Part shown: positions 18,764-28,734 of the stretch, piece after piece | Layout: the number at the start of each line of letters is the position of its first letter | Numbering within the stretch: the stretch's first letter is position 1 | Assembly (NCBI RefSeq): GCF_025195085.2 | Contig: NZ_JANAVY020000001.1 | Span: 682,001 to 746,000, forward strand | Direction: 5' to 3' | Source: Vibrio intestinalis | GTDB taxonomy: Bacteria; Pseudomonadota; Gammaproteobacteria; Enterobacterales; Vibrionaceae | DNA length: 64,000 bases | Notes under the pieces: generated by a model | Databases searched by the model: none | What the model saw: the letters and a program-made list of their open reading frames with translations, nothing else | Told to the model about the DNA's origin: nothing | Translations under genes and position numbers: made by a program

Positions 18764-18933
18764 GTTCGCTTACCTCACTGTAATGAAATATTGCAGCCCA
18801 ACTGAATTGGTACTGGTATTTTATCGTTATGGTCAAACTATAGTCGATTCATCGTTGAGCAAACACGGACGAAAAGTGAGGGTAAATCGTTAAGTACGAT
18901 GAGGGAACACATGATGGTTCGATAACGAGTAAC

Positions 18934-18957
18934 AAAAAAGCAGCCTTGCGGCTGCTC
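18934..18957 (-). terminator. Terminator after the RssB-like gene
   Basis: AGCAGCC / GGCTGCT stem with a four-base loop, followed on the minus strand by TTTTTTG. Confidence 0.8.
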
Positions 18958-18975
18958 TCTTAGACTCTATTTGGT

Positions 18976-20067
18976 TTAGTGCTTTTTCTTTTGTAACTCT
19001 AAACTAAAGCTACTAGTACCGATTCGACTTAAACTAAGATTGCTCGCGCGGGTAATAGACAATCCATCAACGATTGGGTTTTGACGGCATTTTTCACCGA
19101 GTGAAACCCCAGCATCAATATGCTGCGCATATATCTCACTGCTAAAGTTAGCATCTAAGCCTGCTGGCAAAATTGAAATTGTCCCTTCAGCTAAATCTGC
19201 CACGCCAAACAAAGCTTTGACAGGCGCTGCACAGTCAGAACATTCAATGCCCTTTTCAATCAGCTCAGCCAGATCTTTAAGCTCAGCATTAAACGATTTT
19301 AGATTACGCAAATAGTCGTGAAATAATGCGCGAATTAACAAGGTTGTTGCCGCGCCATTGTCTGCTTGAGAATCCACAAGGTAGAAAGCAAACTGCCCGT
19401 TGATCAGCCACGCATAATCAAATACCAAAGGCATCACTTCAGTCGATTGCAGCAGTCGATAACTGCATTTCCAATCTCCTTGCGAGGTGTCTTTTTCTGG
19501 TAATAGTGCATGCAGTAAATCTTTAGCCGCACTTGGGTTTTGCTGTAGATAATCTAAATGCCAATGCAGCTCTTGCTCTTCTGGCATATCCCCACTCTCA
19601 ACTCTAAACCACTGACTAGAGAAGTCGCGTTGGTCGCACATGTGGTTATCAGAATCTTCGAGCGTATTTTCAATCGCCTCTGATAAATGCTCAAACTTAC
19701 TAATAGGCTTGGTGAGGAAATCTTTAATCCCGTAACGCAGCGCTTTTGCGACGTCTGAGATTTCCTCTGTGGCTGACACCACTATTAACGGCAAAGATGG
19801 GTACTCTAAACTGACTTCTTCAACGAACTCGATACCATTCATCACTGGCATTGCGAGATCACACAAAATTACATCAGGCTCAAAATCACGCAACAGGCGC
19901 AATCCTTCTAACCCATCTTCCGCTTGAAGTACTTCATATCCCTGACTGACAAGAAAGGCATCTGTGATGCGACGAAAGATCGGATCATCGTCAACTAACA
20001 TAATACGTTTCTTATGCGCTGAAACATGCTCAGCAGGAACAACTTGAGCATCAATAATCTTATGCAT
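18976..20067 (-). CDS. RssB-like response regulator (receiver plus PP2C-like domain)
   Basis: A 363-residue protein. The receiver domain spans residues 20-145 with acidic residues DDD at 26-28, phosphoacceptor Asp70 in VILCDLAMP, Thr/Ser in VVSATEE and Lys in FLTKPIS. The C-terminal region (about 190-360) resembles the degenerate PP2C phosphatase domain of RssB (FAFYLVDSQADNGAATTLLIRALF). RssB delivers sigma-S to ClpXP in E. coli, so a role in RpoS turnover is a reasonable inference. The ATG at 20067 has GAGG just upstream; a longer frame to 20142 lacks an SD. Confidence 0.85.
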   Translation of the reverse strand: MHKIIDAQVVPAEHVSAHKKRIMLVDDDPIFRRITDAFLVSQGYEVLQAEDGLEGLRLLRDFEPDVILCDLAMPVMNGIEFVEEVSLEYPSLPLIVVSATEEISDVAKALRYGIKDFLTKPISKFEHLSEAIENTLEDSDNHMCDQRDFSSQWFRVESGDMPEEQELHWHLDYLQQNPSAAKDLLHALLPEKDTSQGDWKCSYRLLQSTEVMPLVFDYAWLINGQFAFYLVDSQADNGAATTLLIRALFHDYLRNLKSFNAELKDLAELIEKGIECSDCAAPVKALFGVADLAEGTISILPAGLDANFSSEIYAQHIDAGVSLGEKCRQNPIVDGLSITRASNLSLSRIGTSSFSLELQKKKH

Positions 20068-20343
20068 AAAAGCCTCACACAACCTGAAAACTGGAGATTC
20101 GTTATTTAGTTTTTTATAGTTATTGAATAATTTATTCGGCAAGCCAACCTAAATATAGTAGCTAACCAGATTTATAGAAAGCGACGCTGAGAGAATGTTT
20201 CTACAGAAATAGTGAACTTACAGCTTGCCACTTTTTGTATGTATGAAATGTGAAAGATCGCATTACTTGTTGATGTGACTCAATCTTTAGCGCACATTAA
20301 GGATATAGATTAATGACAATTCATAAATATATGTGTCTGAAAC

Positions 20344-21219
20344 ATGAAATTAGATGATCTAAACCTATTTCGACTCGTTGTCGAAAATGGGAGTTACACA
20401 GCAACATCGCGCAAGACCATGATCCCTGTTGCAACCATTACAAGACGAATCCAAGCCCTAGAAGACTCACTAAATCTAAGGTTATTGAACCGTCATGCGC
20501 GTAAACTGTCGTTGACAGAAGCGGGGGAAAGATTCTACAACGAATGCTCTCCTCTGCTACAAAGACTCTCTTCTGCGGCGGAAGAAATTTCCGACGAATG
20601 TCGCGGTGCAGCGGGTAAAATTCGCATCTCATCACCATCAAACCTAACCAAGCGTATGATGATGCCGATGTTCAATGAATTCATGAAACAGTACCCAGAT
20701 ATCAACATTGAACTGACCACCAGCAACCACGCAGACCAACTTGATCCTACTGAGTGGGACGTGATTTTCCGTGTTGGCCCGCAAAGAGATTCCAGCCTAA
20801 TTGCTCGCAAGATTAGCTCGGTTAAAGACATCTTGGTGGCTAGCCCTGACTATTTGAAAACCTACCCTGCACCAACCCATGCAGAAGAGTTGCACAACCA
20901 CTCGCTACTCAAAGGTCACCCACTGCTTAAATGGCAATTGATTAATGAAAGCGGTGAAACGGTTATCAACAATGACAAAGGTCGTTTTCAGGCTAATGCT
21001 TTGAATGTTGTGCGCAGTAGTTGTTCTGACGGTTTAGGCATTACTTTGATGCCGGATGTGATGATCCGCGAATTTATCGAAGATGGTAGCTTGATTCAGG
21101 TATTGAAGGATTGGAGCGCAAACCCGCGTGATATCTACATGCTGTACAACCACAAAGATCATCTACCCGAGAAAGTTCGTCTGTTCATCGACTTTGTGAT
21201 TGCTTACAACATCCACTAA
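20344..21219 (+). CDS. LysR-family transcriptional regulator
   Basis: A 291-residue protein. The winged helix-turn-helix is at residues 1-60 (LNLFRLVVENGSYTATSRKTMIPVATITRRIQALEDSL), followed by the substrate-binding domain (GKIRISSPSNLTKRMMMPMFNEFM...). The target and inducer cannot be told from the sequence. It is not divergent from an obvious metabolic operon: its neighbours are an RssB-like regulator and ydjA, both minus strand. A strong terminator follows. Confidence 0.9.
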   Translation: MKLDDLNLFRLVVENGSYTATSRKTMIPVATITRRIQALEDSLNLRLLNRHARKLSLTEAGERFYNECSPLLQRLSSAAEEISDECRGAAGKIRISSPSNLTKRMMMPMFNEFMKQYPDINIELTTSNHADQLDPTEWDVIFRVGPQRDSSLIARKISSVKDILVASPDYLKTYPAPTHAEELHNHSLLKGHPLLKWQLINESGETVINNDKGRFQANALNVVRSSCSDGLGITLMPDVMIREFIEDGSLIQVLKDWSANPRDIYMLYNHKDHLPEKVRLFIDFVIAYNIH

Positions 21220-21256
21220 ATTCACATCACATCTGTCTCTACAAACGTGTCCCTAT

Positions 21257-21287
21257 AAACGGTTGGCTTTGCCAACCGTTTTTTATT
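21257..21287 (+). terminator. Terminator after the LysR gene
   Basis: AAACGGTTGGC / GCCAACCGTTT stem with a three-base loop and a T run. Confidence 0.9.
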
Positions 21288-21296
21288 GCATGACCA

Positions 21297-21845
21297 TTAA
21301 AGGAATTCGACAAACTTAGACAAATCTCGATTAGGGACTTTCAATGGCGTGCAGCCCGGCGTACCTAGGTACAAGAAACCAACGATGGCATCCTCGCCTT
21401 CTAGGCCAAATGACTGACGAACATGAGAGTGAAACATCCATTTACCCGAACGCCAAAACCCTTGAAACCCTTGTGCTACCGCAGCCATTTGCATCGCATG
21501 AGCCGCGCATCCCGCCGAAATATGCTGCTCGATTGCAGGCACTTTTTCATGAGGGGTAACTTTAGCAATCACCGTGATCACCATCGGTGCGCGAAACGGC
21601 GCATTGCTGACTTTTTCAATCACTTCAGGTTCACAGCTATCGGCTTTAGCGGCTTCGACTAAAATGTTGGCCAGTTTTTGTAACCCTTCACCTTGCGAAA
21701 TGACAAAACGCCAAGGAGTGAGGCCAGCATGGTCGGGCGCTCTTAGCCCTGCGCGGATGATGTTTTCCAACGCTTGGCCTTCTGGAGCAGGCGCTGACAG
21801 TTTGCCTATCGAACGGCGGTTAAGTAACAGGTCAAGTGCATCCAT
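21297..21845 (-). CDS. ydjA: YdjA-type NAD(P)H nitroreductase
   Basis: A 182-residue FMN-dependent nitroreductase-fold protein. The start MDALDLLLNRRSIGKL, the LRAPDHAGLTPWRFVI segment and MQMAAVAQGFQGFWRSG closely follow E. coli YdjA, a minimal dimeric nitroreductase whose natural substrate is unclear. Standard length. Single gene. Confidence 0.92.
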   Translation of the reverse strand: MDALDLLLNRRSIGKLSAPAPEGQALENIIRAGLRAPDHAGLTPWRFVISQGEGLQKLANILVEAAKADSCEPEVIEKVSNAPFRAPMVITVIAKVTPHEKVPAIEQHISAGCAAHAMQMAAVAQGFQGFWRSGKWMFHSHVRQSFGLEGEDAIVGFLYLGTPGCTPLKVPNRDLSKFVEFL

Positions 21846-21943
21846 AGTCTTTCCTTTTACTATTTATTGTTGAGCTCTATTGATAATAACTGTGTTTATT
21901 AAATAGATACAAATACCATTCGAATCAACAAACTAGGCGCAAT

Positions 21944-21970
21944 AAAAAAGCTGGCATGTCAGCCAGCTTT
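21944..21970 (-). terminator. Terminator after the orphan trpB
   Basis: AAAGCTGGC / GCCAGCTTT stem, six-base loop, with a T run on the minus strand. Confidence 0.85.
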
Positions 21971-21990
21971 GTTTACAAAGTAAAAACCGC

Positions 21991-23214
21991 TTAAATCAGC
22001 GATTCAATACCATATTGCTTGCCATAATTTTCAACCACAAAATCGATATCTTTGTCACCACGACCAGACAGATTAAGCAGTATTGAGCCTTTTTCGCCCT
22101 GCTTAGCTAACTTCAATGCGTAAGCCACAGCGTGTGATGATTCAATCGCAGGAATAATGCCTTCTAGACGCGATAGCTCAAAGAAGGCGTCAATGGCTTC
22201 TTTGTCGTCAGCTGTTCCATAGTTTACACGGCCGAGATCTTTGAGATAAGCGTGTTGAGGCCCCACGGACGGATAATCTAGACCACTTGCCACTGAGTAG
22301 ACTTCCTGCGGCTCACCTTGATCATCTTTTAGCATGTAAGACTTAAAGCCATGCATGACACCCGGCTCGCCAAGGCTTAAGGTTGCAGCGTGCTCACCAA
22401 CTTGCTCGATTGATCGACCAGCAGGCTCTACACCATGTATAGCAACGTCTTGATCTTCTAAAAACGCACTAAACAAACCCATTGCATTTGAACCACCACC
22501 AACACACGCCACTAAACTGTTCGGTAGCTCGCCCGTCATCTCTTGGAATTGCTCACGAGCTTCGTTACCTATAATGGATTGAAAGTCGCGTACCATCATA
22601 GGGAAAGGATGCGGGCCAACCACAGAGCCAATGGCATAAAGTTGATTGATTGGGTCTTTCAAATACGCTTCAAACGCCGCATCAACAGCTTCTTTCAAGG
22701 TTTTACGTCCATGAGTCGCAGGGATAACATTTGCGCCTAGAATTCGCATGCGCACAACGTTAGGGTGCTCTTTAGCAATATCTACCTCGCCCATGTAGAT
22801 ATCACACTCCAACCCAACAAGTGCAGCGGCTGTTGCCAACGCCACGCCATGTTGTCCGGCACCCGTTTCTGCAATCAGCTTCTTCTTACCCATTTTCTTC
22901 GCGAGCAAAGCTTCGCCAAGGCAATGGTTAATCTTGTGTGCACCAGTGTGATTGAGGTCTTCACGTTTTAGATAAATCTCCGCGCCATATTTGGCTGATA
23001 GATTCTGCGCATGAAAAATAGGACTTGGACGGCCCACGAAGTGCTTATACAGCCTTGCTAGTTCAGTTTGAAACTCAGGGTCTTTACGGCATTCATTGTA
23101 TGCAGCCGTAATATCATCCATCACTTTCTGCAACTCTTGTGGGATAAAACTACCACCATATTCGCCGAAATAACCTTGTGCGTCTGGGGTGGTGTGATTG
23201 AATGTGTTTTTCAT
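21991..23214 (-). CDS. trpB: Solitary tryptophan synthase beta chain
   Basis: A 407-residue PLP enzyme that joins indole and serine to make tryptophan. The PLP lysine is Lys94 in [10 protein letters not shown]. The phosphate loop [10 protein letters not shown] and the [19 protein letters not shown] and NLSGRGDKD motifs are intact. No trpA is within the window, so it stands outside the trp operon. The HTGAHKIN motif differs from the HGGAHKTN of enterobacterial TrpB, which suggests a separate lineage. The ATG at 23214 has AAGGAG just upstream. A strong TrpR-like site lies directly upstream. Confidence 0.95.
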   Translation of the reverse strand: MKNTFNHTTPDAQGYFGEYGGSFIPQELQKVMDDITAAYNECRKDPEFQTELARLYKHFVGRPSPIFHAQNLSAKYGAEIYLKREDLNHTGAHKINHCLGEALLAKKMGKKKLIAETGAGQHGVALATAAALVGLECDIYMGEVDIAKEHPNVVRMRILGANVIPATHGRKTLKEAVDAAFEAYLKDPINQLYAIGSVVGPHPFPMMVRDFQSIIGNEAREQFQEMTGELPNSLVACVGGGSNAMGLFSAFLEDQDVAIHGVEPAGRSIEQVGEHAATLSLGEPGVMHGFKSYMLKDDQGEPQEVYSVASGLDYPSVGPQHAYLKDLGRVNYGTADDKEAIDAFFELSRLEGIIPAIESSHAVAYALKLAKQGEKGSILLNLSGRGDKDIDFVVENYGKQYGIESLI

Positions 23215-23223
23215 GAGACTCCT

Positions 23224-23243
23224 TGTCCTACTCAACTAGTACA
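23224..23243 (-). promoter_or_regulatory. Candidate TrpR operator for the solitary trpB
   Basis: Read on the minus strand the site is TGTACTAGTTGAGTAGGACA. It matches the palindromic TrpR consensus TGTACTAGTT/AACTAGTACA at 17 of 20 positions, and its left half is identical to the start of the aroL operator as I recall it. It lies 10 bases before the trpB ATG. A promoter TTATTG (23288-23283), 17-base spacer and TATAAA (23265-23260) is upstream, so the site falls at about +10 to +29. Confidence 0.7.
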
Positions 23244-23317
23244 TCTTTGCATGGTAAGGTTTATATTCAACTCACTCAATTCCAATAAGTTGCATTAGTT
23301 AGCTCACTCACAAAAAA

Positions 23318-23338
23318 AGGCGAGCATCATGCTCGCCT
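23318..23338 (-). terminator. Terminator after fadIJ
   Basis: AGGCGAGC / GCTCGCCT stem followed on the minus strand by seven Ts. Confidence 0.9.
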
Positions 23339-23358
23339 AATAAAAACCTCGTTAAACA

Positions 23359-25473
23359 CTAATCGTAGAACGCAGCGTCAACACTGGCCCGAGTTAATAA
23401 ACCATCACAAGGCGCAAAACGATCGCCGTACTTAGCAGCGTGTTCGTTCATGATCTCGACAACTTGCTTGATACCTAACTGGTCCATATAGCGGAATGGG
23501 CCACCCAAGAATGGCGGGAAACCAATACCGAATATTGCCCCAATATCGCCATCACGCGCGCTGAGAATGATTCCTTCATCCAAACAACGAACGGCTTCAT
23601 TGAGCATTGGCAGCAAACAGCGCATCGCTATTTCTTTTTCAGTCAATTTAAATTCTGGCTCTATCTTGAGCAGTTTGTAAACGCTCTTATCAACCTGTTT
23701 CTTTTTGCCATTGTAGGTGTAGAAGCCTTTACCGCTTTTACGACCTTTACGGCCATCATTAAGCAGTGTCTCGAACACATCAGGGCCTTGGAATCTCGGG
23801 CCAAGTTCGTCCACCAAGATCGGCATAATTTTCGCGCCAATATCAACACCAACTTCATCCAGCAATGCAATTGGCCCGACAGGGAAACCTGCATTAAGCA
23901 AAGCGTTATCCAAATGCTCAACCGGCTCACCAACCAGCAGGATTTGCGCCGCTTCGTTCATGTATGGTGTCAAAATTCGGTTTACGTAGAAACCAGCACG
24001 GTCTTTCACCACAATTGGCGTCTTGCCTTGCTTACGAGCTAAGTCAACCACAGTTGAAATGGTTTCCTCAGACGTTGACTCGTGAGGAATAACTTCCACT
24101 AATGGCATTTTTTCTACTGGACTAAAGTAATGCAAACCAACCACGTTGTCAGGGCGCTGCGCTTTTTCGGCAATCTGATGAATCGGTAACGACGACGTAT
24201 TGGTTGCGAAAATAGTGTCAGCTTTGGCGTTTTGTTCTACATCCGCCACCATTTGCTGTTTTAAATTCAGATCTTCAAACACGGCTTCGATTACCACATC
24301 AGTATGATTAAACGTGGTGAAATCAATACCGCCAGACAGTTGATTCATCTTGGCTTGAAGCTGAGCTTTTGAAAGGATTCGACGCTTCTTCTGTTTCTCG
24401 AACAACTTGTAGTTGTAGTTAAGCGCATTCAGCACCCCATCATTGGAAACGTCTTTAATGCGTGCAGGCAGTTTGGCTTTAGCGACCGTTACATGACTAA
24501 TACCCGCGCCCATTAAGCCACCACCTAATACCGCAACGCGGTTAATGGCGTGTGGTTCAGCATCTGCGCCGTTCTCTTTCTTCATCTCTGTTGTTGCGAA
24601 GAAGATAGAACGCAGTGCTTTGGATTGATTGGTCATCACCAACTCACCAAATTGCTGCGCTTCTTTCTCAAGGCCCGCTTCAAAACCATGCTCTAAGCCA
24701 TGACGAATCACCTCTAAGATTGCACTTGTTGCCGGGTAGTTACCGCGCGCTTTTTGCTCAGTCTTTTTCGCAGCTTGCTCAAATATCACTTTACGGCCAA
24801 AGCCCGTTTGAGCCATCAGCTTTTCTTTAGTGGTCGTTTTACGCTTGGCTTTGTCTTTTTGCTCGACGAACTGCTTCGCCACTTCCAATAAAATGGTATT
24901 TGGCACACAAGCGTCCACCACGCCAAGTTTTTTAGCCTTTTTCGCGCGTAGCTGTTTACCCGTTAAGATCATATCCAATGATGGTAATAGGCCAATTAGC
25001 CTTGGTAATCTTTGCGTACCACCCGATCCTGGCAGTAACCCTAACTGAACTTCAGGCAATCCGATACGCGTTTTGTCGTCATCACTACAAACGCGATAAT
25101 CACACGCTAGCGCAAGCTCTAATCCGCCACCTAGACAAGGGCCATGAATCGCAGCAACAACAGGGAAGGCCAAATCAGACAATTTTTGGAACATCTGCTG
25201 ACCTTTTTCAGCTAACGCTTGCGCTTCTTGCGCCGACTTACACGCATCCAACATGCGCACGTCTGCGCCTGCGACGAAGTTATCTGGCTTACCAGAGTGA
25301 ATGATCAAACCCTGCAATGCCCCTTTGTGCTGCTCAATTTCAGCGAACACTTGCTCCATTTCATCGGCAAAGGCAGCCTGTAAGGTATTCATCTTTTCAT
25401 TTGGAACATCGATGGCAAGCCAAGCAATGTTGTTGTCATCAATGGTGAGGTTAAACGCTTTCAAATCACTCAT
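23359..25473 (-). CDS. fadJ: Fatty-acid oxidation multifunctional subunit FadJ
   Basis: A 704-residue bifunctional protein. The N-terminal half is enoyl-CoA hydratase/isomerase ([56 protein letters not shown]). The second half is 3-hydroxyacyl-CoA dehydrogenase ([16 protein letters not shown], then [17 protein letters not shown]). It catalyses the middle steps of beta-oxidation with FadI as partner. Its ATG shares one base with the fadI stop (TAATG), so the two are translationally coupled. Confidence 0.97.
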   Translation of the reverse strand: MSDLKAFNLTIDDNNIAWLAIDVPNEKMNTLQAAFADEMEQVFAEIEQHKGALQGLIIHSGKPDNFVAGADVRMLDACKSAQEAQALAEKGQQMFQKLSDLAFPVVAAIHGPCLGGGLELALACDYRVCSDDDKTRIGLPEVQLGLLPGSGGTQRLPRLIGLLPSLDMILTGKQLRAKKAKKLGVVDACVPNTILLEVAKQFVEQKDKAKRKTTTKEKLMAQTGFGRKVIFEQAAKKTEQKARGNYPATSAILEVIRHGLEHGFEAGLEKEAQQFGELVMTNQSKALRSIFFATTEMKKENGADAEPHAINRVAVLGGGLMGAGISHVTVAKAKLPARIKDVSNDGVLNALNYNYKLFEKQKKRRILSKAQLQAKMNQLSGGIDFTTFNHTDVVIEAVFEDLNLKQQMVADVEQNAKADTIFATNTSSLPIHQIAEKAQRPDNVVGLHYFSPVEKMPLVEVIPHESTSEETISTVVDLARKQGKTPIVVKDRAGFYVNRILTPYMNEAAQILLVGEPVEHLDNALLNAGFPVGPIALLDEVGVDIGAKIMPILVDELGPRFQGPDVFETLLNDGRKGRKSGKGFYTYNGKKKQVDKSVYKLLKIEPEFKLTEKEIAMRCLLPMLNEAVRCLDEGIILSARDGDIGAIFGIGFPPFLGGPFRYMDQLGIKQVVEIMNEHAAKYGDRFAPCDGLLTRASVDAAFYD

Positions 25474-26780
25474 TACTCAACCTCCAAAATCATTGCTGCA
25501 CCTAAACCACCTGCTGCGCAGGCAGTATTCAATGCTAAACCGCCACCACGTCGTTTGAGCTCTCGCAGTGTTTGCGTCATCATTCTTGCGCCTGTTGCCG
25601 CGAATGGGTGTCCGTAGGCAATTGAACCACCAAGCACATTAAACTTATCCATATCTATTTCGCCAATCGCTTTAGCGCGGCCAAGCTTTTCTTGCGCAAA
25701 CTTGTCACTAGCGAACATTTTTACGTTTGACAGAGCTTGAGCTGCAAACGCTTCGTGCATATCGATTAGAGTAAGATCGCTGAGCTCGATGCCTGCGCGG
25801 TCAAGGGCAATTGGCGTGGCATACGATGGCCCCATTAGCATATCTTGCTCTACCCCTATCGCTGAAAACGCATAAGAACGAATGTAGCCGAGGATCTCTA
25901 AGCCCAGTTCTTTTGCTTTGCCTTCTCGCATTAGCATCACCGCTGCTGCGCCGTCAGTAAGCGGCGTACTGTTAGCCGCAGTAACACTGCCATATTGACG
26001 GTCAAATGCAGGTCGAAGCTTCGCGTACCCCTCAAGGGTTGAGTCATGACGGATGTTGTTATCTTCTGCTAACCACTTTTTGTAAGGTTCAGGGAAGGCC
26101 GTCATTACTTCACCGGCAATCTTGCCCTCTTTCCAAGCTTGAGAAGCGAGTGAGTGAGAACGGTGCGCTAATTCATCTTGTTCTTGACGGCTAATCCCAT
26201 GACTTTTGGCCATTTGCTCGGCCGTCTGCCCCATAGATAAGCCGGTTGAATACTCGGCTACAGCAGGGGGAACGGGCATTAAATCTTTTAAAGAGAATGA
26301 GCTAAGTATGCTTAGCTTTTGCTTCATCGAACGGGCTTTACTCAAGGCAAGTAAATTGGCTGCCATTTTCTTCGATACGCCGATAGGCAATACAGAGGAA
26401 GAATCGGCACCACCCGCAATACCAATATCAATCGTGCCAGCCATGATGCTCTCAGCAACGTTAACCGCCGCTTGAAAACTGGTCGCACATGCACGAGTCA
26501 CACTGTACGCATCGGTATGGATGTTCATTCCGGTACCCAACACAATTTCACGGGCAATGTTTGGCGCTTCAGGCATTTGCACTACTTGTCCAAACACCAC
26601 TTGCTCAATAATTGCAGGATCAATATCTGTACGGGCAAGCATTTCACTTACCACCATTTTACCCAAGTCCACAGCTGGAACTTGGCTAAACTCCGTGCTT
26701 TGACGTGCAAATGGTGTGCGCAATCCTGCTACGATTGCGACCCTTTCTCCATTGCGAGTCGTCACTTGCTGCTTGCCCAT
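25473..26780 (-). CDS. fadI: 3-ketoacyl-CoA thiolase FadI
   Basis: A 435-residue thiolase that releases acetyl-CoA in the last step of beta-oxidation. The nucleophilic Cys is in [12 protein letters not shown], the catalytic His in [16 protein letters not shown] and the second Cys in [13 protein letters not shown]. The SD AAGGAG is seven bases before the ATG. First gene of the fadIJ operon, with its own promoter and a FadR-like operator upstream. Confidence 0.97.
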   Translation of the reverse strand: MGKQQVTTRNGERVAIVAGLRTPFARQSTEFSQVPAVDLGKMVVSEMLARTDIDPAIIEQVVFGQVVQMPEAPNIAREIVLGTGMNIHTDAYSVTRACATSFQAAVNVAESIMAGTIDIGIAGGADSSSVLPIGVSKKMAANLLALSKARSMKQKLSILSSFSLKDLMPVPPAVAEYSTGLSMGQTAEQMAKSHGISRQEQDELAHRSHSLASQAWKEGKIAGEVMTAFPEPYKKWLAEDNNIRHDSTLEGYAKLRPAFDRQYGSVTAANSTPLTDGAAAVMLMREGKAKELGLEILGYIRSYAFSAIGVEQDMLMGPSYATPIALDRAGIELSDLTLIDMHEAFAAQALSNVKMFASDKFAQEKLGRAKAIGEIDMDKFNVLGGSIAYGHPFAATGARMMTQTLRELKRRGGGLALNTACAAGGLGAAMILEVE

Positions 26781-26796
26781 TGGCGCTCCTTAATCC

Positions 26797-26845
26797 TTAG
26801 AGGTCTGACCAGAAACATTGTAACCAAAATGTTAATGCAATCAAA
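26797..26845 (-). promoter_or_regulatory. fadIJ promoter overlapped downstream by a FadR-like operator
   Basis: On the minus strand TTTGAT (26845-26840), a 17-base spacer and TACAAT (26822-26817) form a good sigma70 promoter. Around the predicted start the sequence CTGGTCAGACC (26811-26801) matches the FadR consensus CTGGTCNGACCAG at 11 of 13 positions. Binding there would block transcription until acyl-CoA is present. Confidence 0.75.
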
Positions 26846-26982
26846 CATACGTTTGAATAAATGTGATTTGATGATCATTAGCATAGCTAAGTAAATGAAA
26901 AACAAGATTGTATCAGCTTAGAATTTCACTATATTTAGAAGAGTGTGTGAACTGAATGTAATACTATTCAAAGAATTTTTGG

Positions 26983-27142
26983 CAAAAAAAAACCACACAA
27001 ATCTGTGTGGTTGGAATGTATAAAGCAATTAACTTACGCCAATTGAAAATAATCAGTTTCCTGATTAGGAGAAAGTAAAGTCAGCCTTCAAAAGGAAGTG
27101 TCATCTTGCTCAACTTGTTAGTGAAACACTAACTAGATGACA
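26983..27142 (-). ncRNA. Candidate small RNA upstream of fadI
   Basis: About 160 bases on the minus strand with no credible ORF. From its 5' end: a large nested hairpin (outer arms 27142-27135 with 27106-27099, inner arms GTTAGTG/CACTAAC at 27133-27127 and 27123-27117); single-stranded pyrimidine-rich segments (CACTTCCTTTTGAAGG, TTTACTTTCTCC); a small AATCAG/CTGATT hairpin at 27066-27051; and a strong terminator. fadI has a separate promoter, so this is more likely a free sRNA than its leader. A -10 TATAGT lies at 27154-27149, and an FNR/CRP-like site is centred about 41 bases upstream of the predicted start. Confidence 0.6.
26984..27012 (-). terminator. Terminator of the candidate sRNA
   Basis: AACCACACA / TGTGTGGTT stem (26991-26999 and 27004-27012) with a four-base loop. 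On the minus strand it runs into a T run of about nine. No minus-strand coding gene lies upstream of it. Confidence 0.85.
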
Positions 27143-27148
27143 AGGTGT

Positions 27149-27193
27149 ACTATAACCGCTGAGTTGGGTCATATTTTGAATTAGATCAATTTT
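27149..27193 (-). promoter_or_regulatory. Promoter and FNR/CRP-like site for the candidate sRNA
   Basis: The -10 hexamer TATAGT is at 27154-27149. TTGATCTAATTCAA (27189-27176 on the minus strand) matches the FNR consensus TTGAT-N4-ATCAA at nine of ten positions and also resembles a CRP site. Its centre is about 40.5-41.5 bases before the expected start, the class II activator position. No good -35 element is visible, consistent with activation. Confidence 0.5.
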
Positions 27194-27319
27194 TCATTCG
27201 ATTTCTGACTTAATCGGTAAGGTAATCGTTTTAGTTACTTTAAAACAGAGAGTTATAGTTTGCCTAACTGCCTTTTTCTGCTGATTAACTCATACCCCAA
27301 GTAATATTTGGAGGCTTTT

Positions 27320-27883
27320 GTGGCCATTATTGATTTTTTTGGGAAGAAAAAATCCGAACGTCCGGTCGATTTAGATATGGACAGACAAAGAAAATATGAA
27401 GCTCTTGTGAGAGCTTATCACCGAGATCTTTACCGCTATGCCTACTGGTTATGTAAAGACCCGACGATCGCTGAAGATCTGGTGCAAGAAACTTGCTTAA
27501 GGGCATGGAAATCACTCGATAGCTTACAAGATGATAAAGCAGCAAAATCGTGGCTTATTACCATCTTGCGTCGTGAAAATGCGCGCCGCTTCGAACGTAA
27601 GCAGTTTGATTTGGTTGATATTGACGACCACTCAAACGAAGCGAAAGTCAGTGACGACCCACACCATCAGTCTGAATGGGTACACGCCCAGATCATGAAA
27701 CTGGAAGTGGATTATCGAGAACCTTTGTTTTTGCAAGTAGTCGGAGGGTTTAGTGGCGAAGAGATTAGCCAAATCCTCGAGCTAAATAAAAATACCGTAA
27801 TGACACGTCTGTTTAGAGCAAGGAATCAGCTAAAAGAGATGTTAGATTCAGATGACAATCATAAAGGAGCGCACAATGGATGA
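27320..27883 (+). CDS. ECF sigma factor (RpoE-like sigma-70 family)
   Basis: A 187-residue sigma factor with region 2 at about residues 20-90 (YHRDLYRYAYWLCKDPTIAEDLVQETCLRAWKSLDSL) and region 4 at about 120-175 (LEVDYREPLFLQVVGGFSGEEISQILELNKNTVMTRLFRARNQL). GTG at 27320 is preferred because GGAGG is five bases upstream. It overlaps the DUF3379 gene by eight bases, the usual sigma/anti-sigma layout. Next to two fadL genes, which suggests an envelope or lipid signal; its target promoters are unknown. Confidence 0.9.
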   Translation: MAIIDFFGKKKSERPVDLDMDRQRKYEALVRAYHRDLYRYAYWLCKDPTIAEDLVQETCLRAWKSLDSLQDDKAAKSWLITILRRENARRFERKQFDLVDIDDHSNEAKVSDDPHHQSEWVHAQIMKLEVDYREPLFLQVVGGFSGEEISQILELNKNTVMTRLFRARNQLKEMLDSDDNHKGAHNG

Positions 27884-28595
27884 GTTAGAATTCCGCCGTC
27901 GAATTATGTCCGATCCCAAATGTCGGGATAGTGATATTGTCGATACGATGCGTGCCAATGAAAATAACAACAAATTTGCGGAAGATATTCTCGAACTCGA
28001 TGCACAAATCGCCAAAGCGATGAATGTCGATGTCCCTGAAGACTTAGCGGACAAAATATTGTTCAACCAAAGCTCTCGTCAGCAAAACAATGTTGTCAAA
28101 CCCAACTTCTTTAAACGCAGCATGGCGCTAGCCGCATCTTTCGCCGCAGGTTTGATGGTGAGCCAAGTCAATTGGGGAAACATTGTCGTGCCCTCTGCGC
28201 AAGCGAGTTTAGCAACGACTGCGGTTCAGCATGTATTTGACGAGCAACCCTTCATCAACAATCTCGATGAAGAAGTGAGCAAACTGCAGATCAATACCAA
28301 AATGGCCCCCTTTGCTCATCAGCTAGGGCAAAACTTCCCTTACCACGTTTATTATTTAAACCACTGTGGTTTCGGCGAATCAAATGCCTTACATATGGTA
28401 TTTAAAGGACAGCACGGCAAAGTGACGCTGTTTCTCACCGGAATTGCTAGTTCTAAAGTTGAAACATTCGCCGATCAAGGCCTATCTGGCGTGATCGAAC
28501 CATTAGATGATTTTAGCTTAATCATTGTAGGTAATGACGGCGAAGATGTTACTAACATCGCCAAAAACATCGTCAACATTCTTAAACCGATGTAA
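27876..28595 (+). CDS. DUF3379 membrane protein, probable anti-sigma factor
   Basis: A 239-residue protein with a cytoplasmic N-terminal region of about 75 residues (FRRRIMSDPKCRDSDIVDTMRANENNNKFAEDILELDAQI), one membrane helix near residues 78-97 (SMALAASFAAGLMVSQV) and a periplasmic domain. The arrangement is that of an anti-sigma factor that holds the sigma factor at the membrane. The SD AAAGGAG precedes the ATG at 27876. DUF3379 occurs next to this sigma factor in other Vibrio genomes; the anti-sigma role is inferred from position and topology. Confidence 0.85.
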   Translation: MDELEFRRRIMSDPKCRDSDIVDTMRANENNNKFAEDILELDAQIAKAMNVDVPEDLADKILFNQSSRQQNNVVKPNFFKRSMALAASFAAGLMVSQVNWGNIVVPSAQASLATTAVQHVFDEQPFINNLDEEVSKLQINTKMAPFAHQLGQNFPYHVYYLNHCGFGESNALHMVFKGQHGKVTLFLTGIASSKVETFADQGLSGVIEPLDDFSLIIVGNDGEDVTNIAKNIVNILKPM

Positions 28596-28604
28596 CCCTC
28601 AACG

Positions 28605-28633
28605 AAAGGCCTAAGCTCTCCACTTAGGCCTTT
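28605..28633 (+). terminator. Terminator after the sigma/DUF3379 pair
   Basis: AAAGGCCTAAG / CTTAGGCCTTT stem with a seven-base loop. Confidence 0.85.
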
Positions 28634-28734
28634 ATATTCCACAAAATCTAGAGTCAAAACTCTAAAACGACGCAAATAACAGCATTTTCCTGCCAAATAC
28701 ACATCATTTCCGCAATTTTATCATCTAATTAGGC

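Noticed and set aside
26848..26875. CRP site upstream of fadI (TGTGAT)
   Set aside because: Only the left half matches the consensus.
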